64,000 nt of DNA from Curvibacter sp. GWA2_63_95 (GTDB taxonomy: Bacteria > Pseudomonadota > Gammaproteobacteria > Burkholderiales > Burkholderiaceae_C): positions 29,221 to 93,220 of the forward strand of contig MGPB01000025.1 in NCBI GenBank assembly GCA_001795455.1. The letters are read 5' to 3'. Numbering within the stretch: the stretch's first letter is position 1; the number at the start of each line of letters is the position of its first letter. The translations under genes were made by a program, and so were the position numbers. Below are positions 8,387-17,232 of this stretch, piece by piece. Below the pieces are notes generated by a model that did no database searches, was not told the DNA's origin, and worked only from the letters and a program-made list of their open reading frames with translations.

Positions 8387-8454
8387 GGGGCGCAAGGATA
8401 CCAAGCGGCTGGTGTCACAATCGGGTGGCTGATTCCCTGTTCCAAGTCTTCTGT

Positions 8455-9816
8455 ATGACGTCGTTGTTCTTACCCCCGCCCCAGCACCGGCCACGGCGTC
8501 GCCAGGTCCTGCAAGCCACCGTGTCCGTGTTTGGCGCGGCGCTGCCGCTGGCCAGCAGCCGGGCCGCGGACCGCTATGCCAAGTACCGGGGCCAGACGGT
8601 GGCATTCAGTATCCCGGACCACCCCCATTACGACGCCATGGTCAAGCTGCTGCCGCGTTTCACGCAGGAAACCGGCATCCAGGTGGAGCTGTCGCGCGAG
8701 CACATCCTGCGCATGAAGCACCGGCAACTGGCCGAGCTGTCGCAGGCCCGCAGCTCCTTTGACCTGGTGAGTTACGTGGCCACCTGGAAGAGCGAGTACG
8801 TGAGCAAGCAGCTGATTCACCCGCTGGCTCCGTTCCTGCAAAACCCGGCGCTGGCCGACCCCGGCTTTGACCTGGCCGATGTGGTGCCCGGCTACCTGCA
8901 GAACATCGGTTTGGTGGGCGGACCCAAAGGCTATCTGCCAGGCCCCGGTGCCCGCCTGTACGGGCTCCCCTACGGTGCGGAGACCTCGGTGCTGGCCTAC
9001 CGGCGCGATGTGTTTGCCACGCTCGCGGTGCAGCCGCCCACCACCTACGCCCAGTTGCGCCAGCTGCTGCCTGTGCTGCGCAGCAAGTCTGGCATGGCGG
9101 CGCTGACCTCGCGCGGGCAGATGGGGCACAACTGCGTGCATGCCTGGTTGCTGCACCTCAGCCCGCTGGGCGGGCGCGTGTTTGATGCGCACTGGGTGCC
9201 CACCTTCCAACAGACGCCGGGCGTACAGGCGCTGCAGTTGCTCAAAGAGATTGCCGACACCGGCCCCGAGGGCATGGCGAACTTTGGCTACAACGAGATG
9301 CTGCACACCTTTCTGGACGGGCGCAGCGCCATGTACCTGGATTCCACCGCCGTCTTCGGTGCGGTGCGCAGCTCCCCCCTGTCCCGGGTGGATGGCAAAG
9401 TGGGGTACGCGCTGCACCCGCGCGGTACACGCAGGGCTTCGCAGACCGGAGGGTTGGGGCTGGCCATCGCGCGCACCTCCGAGCGCGCCAACGCTGCGTT
9501 CTTGCTGATGCAGTGGCTCACTTCCAAAGCGCAAGACAAGGCGGTCTGCGCATTGGGGGCCGCGCCCTTGCGGCTGTCGACCCTGCGCGACGCAGAGCTG
9601 CTGCGCCGTTACCCGGAATTCGCCCTGCTGCGCGAACAACTGCGGTATGCCGACCCCGACTGGCGCCCCATCATCAGCGTGTGGGACGAGATCAACACCG
9701 GCCCTCTGGGCGCTGCCGTACACCAGGGCCTCACCGGTGCCGTGCCGCCCGAGCAGGCGCTGAGCGCCATCCTGGGGCGGGTGACTGATATTTTGGTGGC
9801 GGGAGGCTACCGCTAA
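8455..9816 (+). CDS. Extracellular solute-binding protein, family 1 (orphan, Tat-type signal)
   Basis: About 453 residues from the ATG at 8455. The N-terminus HRPRRRQVLQATVSVFGAA fits a twin-arginine export signal with processing near SSRAAD. The mature protein resembles carbohydrate-type ABC binding proteins: VAFSIPDHPHYDAMVKLLPRF, TGIQVELSREH, SFDLVSYVATWKSEYV, LYGLPYGAETSVLAYRRDV, and the C-terminal ARTSERANAAFLLMQWLTS. No permease or ATPase gene is adjacent; neighbours are dinB (divergent) and lldD (convergent). The ligand is unknown; polyols, sugars or polyamines are all possible. Confidence 0.8.
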   Translation: MTSLFLPPPQHRPRRRQVLQATVSVFGAALPLASSRAADRYAKYRGQTVAFSIPDHPHYDAMVKLLPRFTQETGIQVELSREHILRMKHRQLAELSQARSSFDLVSYVATWKSEYVSKQLIHPLAPFLQNPALADPGFDLADVVPGYLQNIGLVGGPKGYLPGPGARLYGLPYGAETSVLAYRRDVFATLAVQPPTTYAQLRQLLPVLRSKSGMAALTSRGQMGHNCVHAWLLHLSPLGGRVFDAHWVPTFQQTPGVQALQLLKEIADTGPEGMANFGYNEMLHTFLDGRSAMYLDSTAVFGAVRSSPLSRVDGKVGYALHPRGTRRASQTGGLGLAIARTSERANAAFLLMQWLTSKAQDKAVCALGAAPLRLSTLRDAELLRRYPEFALLREQLRYADPDWRPIISVWDEINTGPLGAAVHQGLTGAVPPEQALSAILGRVTDILVAGGYR

Positions 9817-9834
9817 GCCGTCCCTCCGCGCTGG

Positions 9835-10980
9835 CTAGTAAGTGCCAGGAATCAGGATGCCCTGGTCCACGTTCTGGATGTTGGTGTGGCCGCAAAAGGC
9901 CATGGTCACGTCCAGCTCTTTGTGGATGATCTGCAGGGCCTTGGTCACACCGGCTTCGCCCATCGCACCCAGGCCGTAGACCATGGCACGGCCAATCATG
10001 GTGCCCTTGGCGCCCAGGGCCCAGGCCTTGAGCACGTCTTGCCCGCTGCGCACACCGCCGTCCATCCACACTTCAATCTGGCTGCCCACGGCCTGCACGA
10101 TGGCGGGCAGGGCGCTGATGCTGCTGGGCGCGCCGTCCAGCTGGCGGCCACCGTGGTTGCTCACCACAATCGCATCGGCCCCGCTGGCCACGGCCAGCTG
10201 GGCATCTTCCACGTCCTGAATGCCTTTGAGGATCAGCTTGCCGCCCCACTTTTCTTTCACCCACTTCACGTCGTCCCAGGACAGGCGGGGGTCGAACTGC
10301 TCGTTGGTCCAGGCGGCCAGGGATTTCATGTCGCTGACCGACTCCACATGGCCTACCAAGTTGCGGAAGGTGTGGCGTTTGGTACCCAGCATGCCCAGGC
10401 ACCAGCGCGGCTTGGTGGCCAGGTTGATGATATTGGCCAAGGTGGGGCGGGGCGGGGCGGTCAGGCCGTTCTTCAGGTCCTTGTGGCGCTGGCCAATCAC
10501 CTGCAGGTCCAGCGTCAGCACCAGCGCGCTACAGCGGGCAGCGCGGGCGCGCTCAATCATCTTGGTCATGGCCGCGCGGTCGCGCATCATGTAGAGCTGG
10601 AACCAGAAGGGCGCAGAGGTGTTCTCGGCAATGTCTTCAATCGAGCAGATGCTCATGGTGGATAGCGTGAACGGAATGCCAAATTTCTCGGCCGCGCGCG
10701 CGGCGTGGATCTCGCCATCGGCATGCTGCATGCCGGTCAGGCCCACCGGGGCAATCGCCACGGGCATCTTGGCGGCTATCCCCACCATCTGGGTGGCGGT
10801 GGTGCGGTTTTCCATGTTCACCGCCACGCGCTGGCGCAGTTTGATTTTCTGGAAGTCGTCTTCATTGGCACGGTACGTGCCTTCGGTCCAGGAGCCGGAG
10901 TCGGCGTAGTCGTAGAACATGCGCGGCACGCGCTTTTCGGCCAGGACGCGCAGGTCTTCAATGTTGGTGATCACGGGCAT
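9835..10980 (-). CDS. lldD: L-lactate dehydrogenase (FMN-dependent alpha-hydroxy acid oxidase family)
   Basis: 381 residues from the ATG at 10980. The FMN-dependent alpha-hydroxy acid dehydrogenase fold is evident: MFYDYADSGSWTEGTYRAN, MPVAIAPVGLTGMQHADGE, PFWFQLYMMRDR, LILKGIQDVEDAQLA and the catalytic SNHGGRQLDGA, then WMDGGVRSGQDVLKAWALGA for phosphate binding. It oxidises L-lactate (or a related 2-hydroxy acid) to pyruvate and passes electrons to the respiratory chain. Substrate specificity cannot be fixed from sequence alone. It is convergent with the binding-protein gene and divergent from the DUF2339 gene. Confidence 0.88.
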   Translation of the reverse strand: MPVITNIEDLRVLAEKRVPRMFYDYADSGSWTEGTYRANEDDFQKIKLRQRVAVNMENRTTATQMVGIAAKMPVAIAPVGLTGMQHADGEIHAARAAEKFGIPFTLSTMSICSIEDIAENTSAPFWFQLYMMRDRAAMTKMIERARAARCSALVLTLDLQVIGQRHKDLKNGLTAPPRPTLANIINLATKPRWCLGMLGTKRHTFRNLVGHVESVSDMKSLAAWTNEQFDPRLSWDDVKWVKEKWGGKLILKGIQDVEDAQLAVASGADAIVVSNHGGRQLDGAPSSISALPAIVQAVGSQIEVWMDGGVRSGQDVLKAWALGAKGTMIGRAMVYGLGAMGEAGVTKALQIIHKELDVTMAFCGHTNIQNVDQGILIPGTY

Positions 10981-11126
10981 GGGGTCTCCTGTAGTGGCGC
11001 AAATGGTAGCGGCGCAGCGACAAGCGGTGTGTGAAATCGGCCCGCGGTCGATTGAAATTATTTGCGTGGGTCTTGGGCTAGACTGGCCCGCCACAGCGAC
11101 AGACCACAACAACAGGGAGCGACAGC

Positions 11127-14018
11127 ATGGTGATATGGGGCGCAATCTGGGGGGCCATCGTGGGCTACCTCACCGCAGAGTACGACGAGGAGGTGGGCCT
11201 GTTCATCGGTGCCATCCTGGGAGCCATCGCCGGCCTGAGCTTGCGCGCAGCGGTGCGCCGCGAGATCACAGCGCAGCGTGCCCAGGCCCCGGTGGCCGAG
11301 GCCATGGCGCCCGCCGCAGTGCCGGAGCAGGCTGCGGGTCCTGCCGCCGCCGTGCCTGTCTCCATGCCTGCCACGCCCGCTCCTGCCGTCGTGCCGGAGC
11401 GTCGGCTGCCGCCAGAGCCGGAGCCCGATGAATTTCTGGATGCACCGCCGTCGCATGCACCGAACCCGACGACCGCCCGCGAGCGTGTGGGCCACAGCGA
11501 AGACCTGCCCGATACCCCCGAATGGGTGGCGCAGCCGCCCGATGTGCTGATCCGCCTGGTGGCGCAGGCCAAGGGCTGGCTGCTGGGGGGCAACACCATC
11601 GTGCGCGCTGGTGTGCTGGTGCTGTTCGTGGGCCTGGCCTTTCTGGCCAAGTTTGCGATGGACAACGCGCTCTTACCGCCCGAGCTGCGCTTGGCCGCCA
11701 TTGGCGTGGCTGGCATTGGCTTGCTGGTGTTTGGCTTCCGTCTGCGCAGCCGCCAGCCCGACAAGCTGGCCTATGCGCTGACGCTGCAAGGCGCGGGCGT
11801 GGCGGTGTTCTACCTCACCGTGTTTGCCGCCTTCCGGCTCTACCAGTTTTTGCCAGCGGGCGCGGCGTTTGCCGTGCTGGGGCTGGTGTGCGCGTTCTCC
11901 ACCGCCATTGCGCTGTTGCAAAACGCCATGCCCATGGCCTTCATCGGCTTTGCGGGTGCGTTTGCAGCGCCCATTCTGGTGTCCACCGGGCAGGGCGGCC
12001 ATGTGGGCCTGTTCAGCTACTACCTGGTGCTCAACCTCGCCATCGTGGCCGTGGCCTGGTGGCGCGCGTGGCGGCCGCTGAGTCTGCTGGGTTTTTTTGC
12101 CACCTTTGGCGTGGCCACGGCCTGGGGCGCGTTGAAGTACCAGCCTGAACACTTGGCCAGTACCGAGCCCTTCCTCATCGCCTTCTTCGCCATTTACCTG
12201 CTGGCCAGCCTGCTGTTCGCACTGCGCCATTCGCTGGCGCCCAAGCAGGCAGTAGACGCCACGCTGGTGTTTGGCACGCCGCTGGTGGCCTTTGGCCTGC
12301 AGGCCGCGCTGGTGCAGCACATCGAATACGCCACCGCCTTCTCGGCCTTGGCCCTGGGGGCCTTGTACCTGGGGTTGGGCTGGTGGGCCGTGAAGCGCCA
12401 GGGCGCCAACCAGGCCGTGGGCCAGTGGCTGGCCGAGTGTTTTGCGGCGCTGGGGCTGGGCTTTGTCACGCTGGCCGTGCCACTGGCGCTGGATGCACGC
12501 TGGACCAGTGCCGTCTGGGCGGCTGAGGGCGCTGCCGTGTACTGGATGGGTCAGCGCCAGGGCCGCTGGCTCGCGCGCCTGGCAGGGCTGGTGCTGCAGG
12601 TGCTGGCCGCTGCCAGCTACCTGCACGGGCTGGACCAGATGCACGCCAGTGCCTGGCCGATTGCCAACCCGGCCTTCGTGGGCGCGGTGCTGTTGGCTGC
12701 GTCGGCCCTGGCTTTGGCCCATTGGACGCGGTTCGCGGCCACCCCTGCGGTATCGGACTCGGGCGCCAGCCGGCTGCTGGCCACCGTGGAGCAGAAGGCC
12801 TCGCCCGTGTTGTTCTGGGTTGGCTTCCTCTGGTGGCAGTTTGCGCTGTTGCACGATATCGAACGTGCCTTGCCTGGGCCGGATGGCAACTGGGCGCCGG
12901 TGCTGGGCGCGGCCCTTCAGTCCCACCTGGAGATGCTGGGCTGGTTGCTCAGTGCCTGGGTGGCGCACCGCTTTGCATTGTCCACACGCGCGCAGCCTTG
13001 GGCCATCGCGGCTACCCCGGCCTGGTTCTCGCTGCCCATCCTGGCCGTGTTTGCGCTGGAGGGCGTGGTGGCGCTGGACCATGTGTTCCAGGCTTGGGGC
13101 TGGTTGGTCTGGCCCGTGGCGCTGGCCTTGCACTTTGTCACGCTCAAGAACCTCGATAGCCTGCCACCCCAGCGCTGGTGGCGTGCGGTGCACACCGGCG
13201 GTGTGTGGCTGGTGGCGCTATTGGTGGGCAACCTGCTGGTCTGGGCGGTGCAGCAGGCGCAGTTGCGCGGCACGGCGTGGGCCAGCGTGATCTTTTTGGT
13301 GGCCAGTGTGCTGGTGCTGCTGGCGCTGTGCCGCCGCAGTCTGTACGACGCCGGCAGCCGCGTGCGCCAGGCCTGGCCGCTGAATCGCTTTGCCCCTGCC
13401 TACCTGTGGCATGCAGCCGTGCCACTGGCCGTGGCGGTAGGCATGGGGGCTGTGCTGGTGGCGGTGTCGTCCGACGGCAATGCGCGGCCCTTGCCCTATG
13501 TGCCGCTGCTCAACCCCACCGACCTGACGGTGGCGCTGGCGCTGCTGGCTGCTGCCTTGTGGCTCACGCGTGTGCGCCAGGGCGATTTGCCGGTGCCCGG
13601 CTGGGTGCATGACCGGCGCTGGACGCTGTTGCTGTGTGCCCTGGGCTTTGTGGCGGTGAACACCGTGTGGCTGCGCGTGGCGCACCAGTACGCGGGGGTG
13701 CCCTGGAATGCCGAGCGCCTGTTCGAGTCCTTCCTGGTGCAGGCCGGTTATTCCATCTTGTGGACGCTGCTGGCCCTGGGCCTGATGCTGGTGGCACACC
13801 GCCGCCTTGCGCGCCCGGTGTGGATGGGCGGTGCGGCCCTGTTGGGGCTGACGGTGGCCAAACTGTTCCTGGTGGACTTGAGCAACCGTGGTGGCTCCGA
13901 GCGCATCGTGGCCTTTATTGCGGTGGGCGTGATGATGCTGGTGGTGGGCTACTTTGCGCCCATTCCACCCGCCGCCGCGCCGCCTGCGCAAGACGGCGAA
14001 GAAGGGAGCGCCGCATGA
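11127..14018 (+). CDS. DUF2339 large polytopic membrane protein
   Basis: 963 residues. It begins with a short glycine-rich segment (WGAIWGAIVGYLTAEYDEEV), then a Pro/Ala-rich cytoplasmic stretch to about residue 140. After that come more than 20 hydrophobic segments, starting around GNTIVRAGVLVLFVGLAFLA. This matches the DUF2339 family, whose function is unknown but which often sits beside DUF3999, as here. The stop overlaps the start of the next gene by 4 bp, so the two are translationally coupled and likely form one envelope complex. A good ribosome binding site (agggagcgacagc) precedes the ATG. Confidence 0.85.
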   Translation: MVIWGAIWGAIVGYLTAEYDEEVGLFIGAILGAIAGLSLRAAVRREITAQRAQAPVAEAMAPAAVPEQAAGPAAAVPVSMPATPAPAVVPERRLPPEPEPDEFLDAPPSHAPNPTTARERVGHSEDLPDTPEWVAQPPDVLIRLVAQAKGWLLGGNTIVRAGVLVLFVGLAFLAKFAMDNALLPPELRLAAIGVAGIGLLVFGFRLRSRQPDKLAYALTLQGAGVAVFYLTVFAAFRLYQFLPAGAAFAVLGLVCAFSTAIALLQNAMPMAFIGFAGAFAAPILVSTGQGGHVGLFSYYLVLNLAIVAVAWWRAWRPLSLLGFFATFGVATAWGALKYQPEHLASTEPFLIAFFAIYLLASLLFALRHSLAPKQAVDATLVFGTPLVAFGLQAALVQHIEYATAFSALALGALYLGLGWWAVKRQGANQAVGQWLAECFAALGLGFVTLAVPLALDARWTSAVWAAEGAAVYWMGQRQGRWLARLAGLVLQVLAAASYLHGLDQMHASAWPIANPAFVGAVLLAASALALAHWTRFAATPAVSDSGASRLLATVEQKASPVLFWVGFLWWQFALLHDIERALPGPDGNWAPVLGAALQSHLEMLGWLLSAWVAHRFALSTRAQPWAIAATPAWFSLPILAVFALEGVVALDHVFQAWGWLVWPVALALHFVTLKNLDSLPPQRWWRAVHTGGVWLVALLVGNLLVWAVQQAQLRGTAWASVIFLVASVLVLLALCRRSLYDAGSRVRQAWPLNRFAPAYLWHAAVPLAVAVGMGAVLVAVSSDGNARPLPYVPLLNPTDLTVALALLAAALWLTRVRQGDLPVPGWVHDRRWTLLLCALGFVAVNTVWLRVAHQYAGVPWNAERLFESFLVQAGYSILWTLLALGLMLVAHRRLARPVWMGGAALLGLTVAKLFLVDLSNRGGSERIVAFIAVGVMMLVVGYFAPIPPAAAPPAQDGEEGSAA

Positions 14019-15442
14019 GCACGCCCCGAATCGCCCGCGCGCTGCTGGCCCTGTGCAGTGTGATCCACATGGCGTGGGCCGCCGACGCGCCCACGCCCGC
14101 CGAATTTGCCTGGCGCGGCCAGCTGCTGCTGCCCGCTGGTGCCAGCCTGGTGCGGGCCGAGCTGCCGGTGGAGGCCTTGCTGCGCATGCAAAACGCTGCG
14201 GGCCACGATGTGCGTGTGTTCAACGCCGACGGTGCTGTGGTGCCCTATGCATTGCTGCGCCCGGCCGACCTGGAGCGCAGCGCCCCGGCCGTGCAAACCC
14301 GGGCCTACCCGGCCTACCCCTTGTTTGCCACCGCCGCTGGTGCACCGCCCGCACGCGGTGCGGTGGAGGTGCGCGTGTCGGCGGATGGCGCCAGCACCGG
14401 CAGCGCCTGGGTGCGCTGGAATACAGCGGCTAAGGCCGGTGACAAGGCCAGTGCCGCACTGCCTGCCGATGCGCAGCCGTTGCAGGCCGCCCTGTTTGAC
14501 ACCCGGGCCGAGCAGCACACGCTGTCCGCGCTGCGCCTGAAGGCCGAGCTGCCACGCAATACGCTGGTGCACCTGCAGCTGGAGAGCAGTGCCAACCTGC
14601 AGGGCTGGCAGAGCGTGCCGGTGAAAGGCCCGCTGTTCCGTTTTGACGGGGCCGACGCGCCCAACAGCATGGTGCTGGAACTGCAGCAGCCACTCGATGT
14701 GAAAGGTCGTTACCTGCGCCTGGGCTGGGCCGGGCAGGACGGCGTGCAGGTCAGCGCGCTGACCGGCCAGGTGGCCACGCCCCACACGCAGCCCCCGCGT
14801 GTGCGCGCCGCCTTGCCGGCTGGCGCGGCCGATGGCAACAGCCTGGTGTGGACGCTGCCTTTTGCCACACCGCTGATGGCGTTGCACTTGCAAGCCGCAC
14901 AAGACAACACCCTGGTGCCGGTGCGTATTTCGGGCCGCAGTGATGCGACCCAACCTTGGCGGGCGCTGGCGTCCACCGTGGTCTACCGCCTGGACACCGT
15001 GGGCCAGGGCAGCAGCAACCGTGCATTTGCCCTGCCAGCCACCCCGGTGCGCGCGTTGCGGGTGGAGGCCAGCAACGGCCAGCCACTGCCTGCGGGCGGA
15101 CTGCATGCCACGGTGGAATTTGCGCCCTTGCAACTGGCGCTGCTGGCCTCGGGCCCCGGGCCGTTCACGCTGGCCGTAGGCCGGACCAACACGCCGTCGG
15201 CTGCGGTGGAGGCCGGTGTGTTGGGGGCGGTGTCACCGGCCAAGCTGGCCGAACTGCCCGCAGCCGCGGTGCAGCAGCTGCGGGCCGACCCACCCGATGC
15301 CCCCCAGCTCTGGGCTGCCAAACTGCTGCCCAGTGGTGTGAGCCTGCGCACGGCAGCGCTGTGGCTGGTGCTGGTGGTGGGGGTGTTGGTGCTGGCGGGA
15401 GTGGCCTACGCCCTGATCCGCCAGATCACTGGCTCAAAATGA
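14015..15442 (+). CDS. DUF3999 exported, membrane-anchored protein
   Basis: 475 residues from the ATG at 14015 (ATGA overlap with the DUF2339 stop). An N-terminal signal peptide (ARALLALCSVIHMAWAADA) leads into a long beta-rich extracytoplasmic region with EFAWRGQLLLPAGASLVRAE and VDVKGRYLRLGWAG-like strands. A single C-terminal transmembrane helix (AALWLVLVVGVLVLAGVAYA) ends in a short basic tail. This matches DUF3999, the usual partner of DUF2339. No enzymatic motif is visible. Its 3' end overlaps the convergent RcnB-like gene by 17 bp, so the two transcripts have complementary ends. Confidence 0.82.
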   Translation: MSTPRIARALLALCSVIHMAWAADAPTPAEFAWRGQLLLPAGASLVRAELPVEALLRMQNAAGHDVRVFNADGAVVPYALLRPADLERSAPAVQTRAYPAYPLFATAAGAPPARGAVEVRVSADGASTGSAWVRWNTAAKAGDKASAALPADAQPLQAALFDTRAEQHTLSALRLKAELPRNTLVHLQLESSANLQGWQSVPVKGPLFRFDGADAPNSMVLELQQPLDVKGRYLRLGWAGQDGVQVSALTGQVATPHTQPPRVRAALPAGAADGNSLVWTLPFATPLMALHLQAAQDNTLVPVRISGRSDATQPWRALASTVVYRLDTVGQGSSNRAFALPATPVRALRVEASNGQPLPAGGLHATVEFAPLQLALLASGPGPFTLAVGRTNTPSAAVEAGVLGAVSPAKLAELPAAAVQQLRADPPDAPQLWAAKLLPSGVSLRTAALWLVLVVGVLVLAGVAYALIRQITGSK

Positions 15443-15878
15443 TCTGCGCAATGACACCGGTGGCGATCGCGATCAGCACATAGTCCGCGCCCACCTGCAC
15501 CCACTGGTGGCCGCGGCGTGGCGCGGGCAGGTGGTGGCCGTAGTAGTTGTTCACCACATAGATAGGGCGGCGGTATTCGTAGGGCAGGTAGCCGCCCCGG
15601 CGGAAGTCGGGCCCGCGGGCGCCGTAGTAGCCGGGGTGGCCATCCCAGCGGCTGTAGCCCCGGTTGTCACGGCGCTCATCGTGCCGGTTGTCGTAGCGCT
15701 CATCCCGGCGATCATCGCGGTCGTCGTTGCGGCCACGGCCGTTGTCGTGGCGTCCCCGGTCCTGCTGGCTCCAGCGTTCGTCGTCCGGCCCGTGTCGACC
15801 ACGGCCTTCGGCCTGCGCCAGGGTGCCAAACCCCATGCTGGCGATGACGATGGTGCACACAATGGCGGTGGATTTCAT
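15426..15878 (-). CDS. RcnB-like periplasmic protein
   Basis: 150 residues from the ATG at 15878, with a signal peptide STAIVCTIVIASMGFGTLAQA. The central 60 residues are a low-complexity run of Arg, Asp, His, Asn and Glu with repeated RDDR, DNRHDERRDN units. The C-terminus (RRGHQWVQVGADYVLIAIA) matches the RcnB/YohN domain, which in E. coli takes part in nickel/cobalt homeostasis. No rcnA or rcnR homologue is nearby, so a metal role is not supported by context. The charged His-rich tract could bind metal ions. Confidence 0.75.
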   Translation of the reverse strand: MKSTAIVCTIVIASMGFGTLAQAEGRGRHGPDDERWSQQDRGRHDNGRGRNDDRDDRRDERYDNRHDERRDNRGYSRWDGHPGYYGARGPDFRRGGYLPYEYRRPIYVVNNYYGHHLPAPRRGHQWVQVGADYVLIAIATGVIAQIILSQ

Positions 15879-15994
15879 AAGGTGCCTATGGAAGTGAAGG
15901 AGCTTGCATGGTCCCCCGCGCAGGTAACGGGCGTGTAAAGCCTTTGCGCTTTTGTGCAAGCAATGGTTGCACCCTGTGCTGCCCCATTTATGAA

Positions 15995-16050
15995 CAAAAT
16001 AGGCCTCTAGCCCTCGTGGAATATGCGCAAGCAGCTACTAAATTTATAGC
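15995..16050 (-). repeat. Dispersed ~60-bp repeat, copy 2 (intergenic)
   Basis: Reverse orientation: aggcctctagccctcgtgga, then atatgcgcaagcagctacta and a tatagc end. It lies in the 197-bp gap between the RcnB-like gene and ogt. Nothing else is recognisable in that gap. Confidence 0.8.
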
Positions 16051-16075
16051 GGTTTGCAGCCCACCTGCCCGGGGC

Positions 16076-16627
16076 TTATTCGTCAAACAAGCCCGGTCCG
16101 TTGAAGCGGGCCCGCTCGGCCAACAGCATGCGCAGCTTGGTGTCCATGCCGCCGGGGGCCGAGAAACCACCTGCCCCGCTTTGGGCGGCCAGGATGCGGT
16201 GGCAGGGCACCACCGGGGCAAACGGGTTGGCACCCAGGGCCTGGCCCACGGCGCGTGCCGCACCGGGCTCGCCCAGCAGGTGCGCCAGCTCGCCGTAGGT
16301 CAGCGTCTCCCCGGGCGGGATGCTGCGCGCCAGCGTGTAGACGCGTTGGTAAAAAGGTGGCACACCCTCCATGTCCAGCACCAGGTGGCTCAGGTCGCGC
16401 GGCTCGGTGGGCGCACCGGCCAGCAGGGCCGCGATGGCATCCATGGCGGTTTGCACATCGGGTGGCGGTGCAGCTTCGGGCGCGTGGGGAAAACGGGCCT
16501 GCATGCGCAGGCGCGTGGTGGCTTCATCGGCCTCGGGCAGTTGCACGCCGGTCAGGCCCTGGGGGCCCCAGGCAATGCCGCAGTGGCCCAGCGCGGTGGC
16601 AAACAGGGCGAAGGCGGTGGTGGGCAT
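16076..16627 (-). CDS. ogt: Methylated-DNA-[protein]-cysteine S-methyltransferase
   Basis: 183 residues. The C-terminal domain carries the suicide methyl-acceptor motif in NPFAPVVPCHRIL, preceded by the helix-turn-helix stretch PPGETLTYGELAHLLG and the Arg finger region GAARAVGQALGANP. It transfers O6-methyl from guanine to its own Cys. The N-terminal domain is short and Ogt-like, with no Ada zinc domain. It is followed closely by the RskA-like gene upstream (9 bp), which may share a transcript. The DNA-repair theme recurs in the window with dinB and tag. Confidence 0.92.
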   Translation of the reverse strand: MPTTAFALFATALGHCGIAWGPQGLTGVQLPEADEATTRLRMQARFPHAPEAAPPPDVQTAMDAIAALLAGAPTEPRDLSHLVLDMEGVPPFYQRVYTLARSIPPGETLTYGELAHLLGEPGAARAVGQALGANPFAPVVPCHRILAAQSGAGGFSAPGGMDTKLRMLLAERARFNGPGLFDE

Positions 16628-16636
16628 GGCCGGGGC

Positions 16637-17167
16637 TCAGATCGCCTTGTGCACCACCGCGCCCTGGAACAGATAGGGCAGGCGCGGGCCGCGCTCACCG
16701 GGGACGCCGCCTTTGTCTTCCACACTGATGGCGAGTTGTGCCACGCCCTGCAGGGCGTCGGCCCGGGCGGGCAGTGCCAAGGTGCCGGCTTTGCTGGCCA
16801 GCACCCCCAGCGACTGGGGTGCCTGCCCCAGGCGCAGCGCCCAGAGTTGCATGCTGTCCTCGCGGCCTTCCTTCACCCCATTCAGGCGTTGCAGTTGCAG
16901 CACGCCACTGGACGGGTCCTGGGTGACCAGCAGTGCCGGGCTTTGTGTGCTGTCCAGCAGCACCGCCAGCGTGCGGATTTGGGGTTGTTGTGCCAATTGC
17001 TGTTGTTGGTGGGCAATCTGGGCTTTGAACTGCTCGAACATGCTGGCCGTGCCAGCGATCAGCGTGGCCAGCAACACCGCCAGGGTGATGGCCCCGGCGC
17101 GCCACCAGGGGCTGACGCCTGTGCGTGCTGGGGCAGGGCTGGTGGTGGTGGGAGTCGTTTCGGTCAT
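16637..17167 (-). CDS. Orphan RskA-like (anti-sigma-K C-terminal) membrane protein
   Basis: 176 residues. After a polar Thr/Pro tail comes one transmembrane helix (AGAITLAVLLATLIAGTASMF), a Gln-rich coiled segment (AHQQQQLAQQP), then an extracytoplasmic domain with LDSTQSPALLVTQDPSSG, MQLWALRLGQAPQSLGVL and ISVEDKGGVPGERGPRLPY. These blocks match the C-terminal half of the anti-sigma factor at 40017 (LQLWALPPSGGPKSLGVL, ISLEPKGGVPSEIGPTGPV). The sigma-binding N-terminal part is absent, and no sigma gene lies beside it. It may be a diverged partner or a domain with a separate envelope function. Confidence 0.75.
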   Translation of the reverse strand: MTETTPTTTSPAPARTGVSPWWRAGAITLAVLLATLIAGTASMFEQFKAQIAHQQQQLAQQPQIRTLAVLLDSTQSPALLVTQDPSSGVLQLQRLNGVKEGREDSMQLWALRLGQAPQSLGVLASKAGTLALPARADALQGVAQLAISVEDKGGVPGERGPRLPYLFQGAVVHKAI

Positions 17168-17232
17168 GGGTGTGGAAGTGGGCTGGTGCAGGTGTGCATC
17201 GTAGTCCCTTGCGCAGCTATGCGTGTCGTCAC

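Noticed and set aside
8387..8454. Possible LexA box upstream of dinB
   Set aside because: CTGT is present but no ACAG at the right spacing, so the consensus fails.
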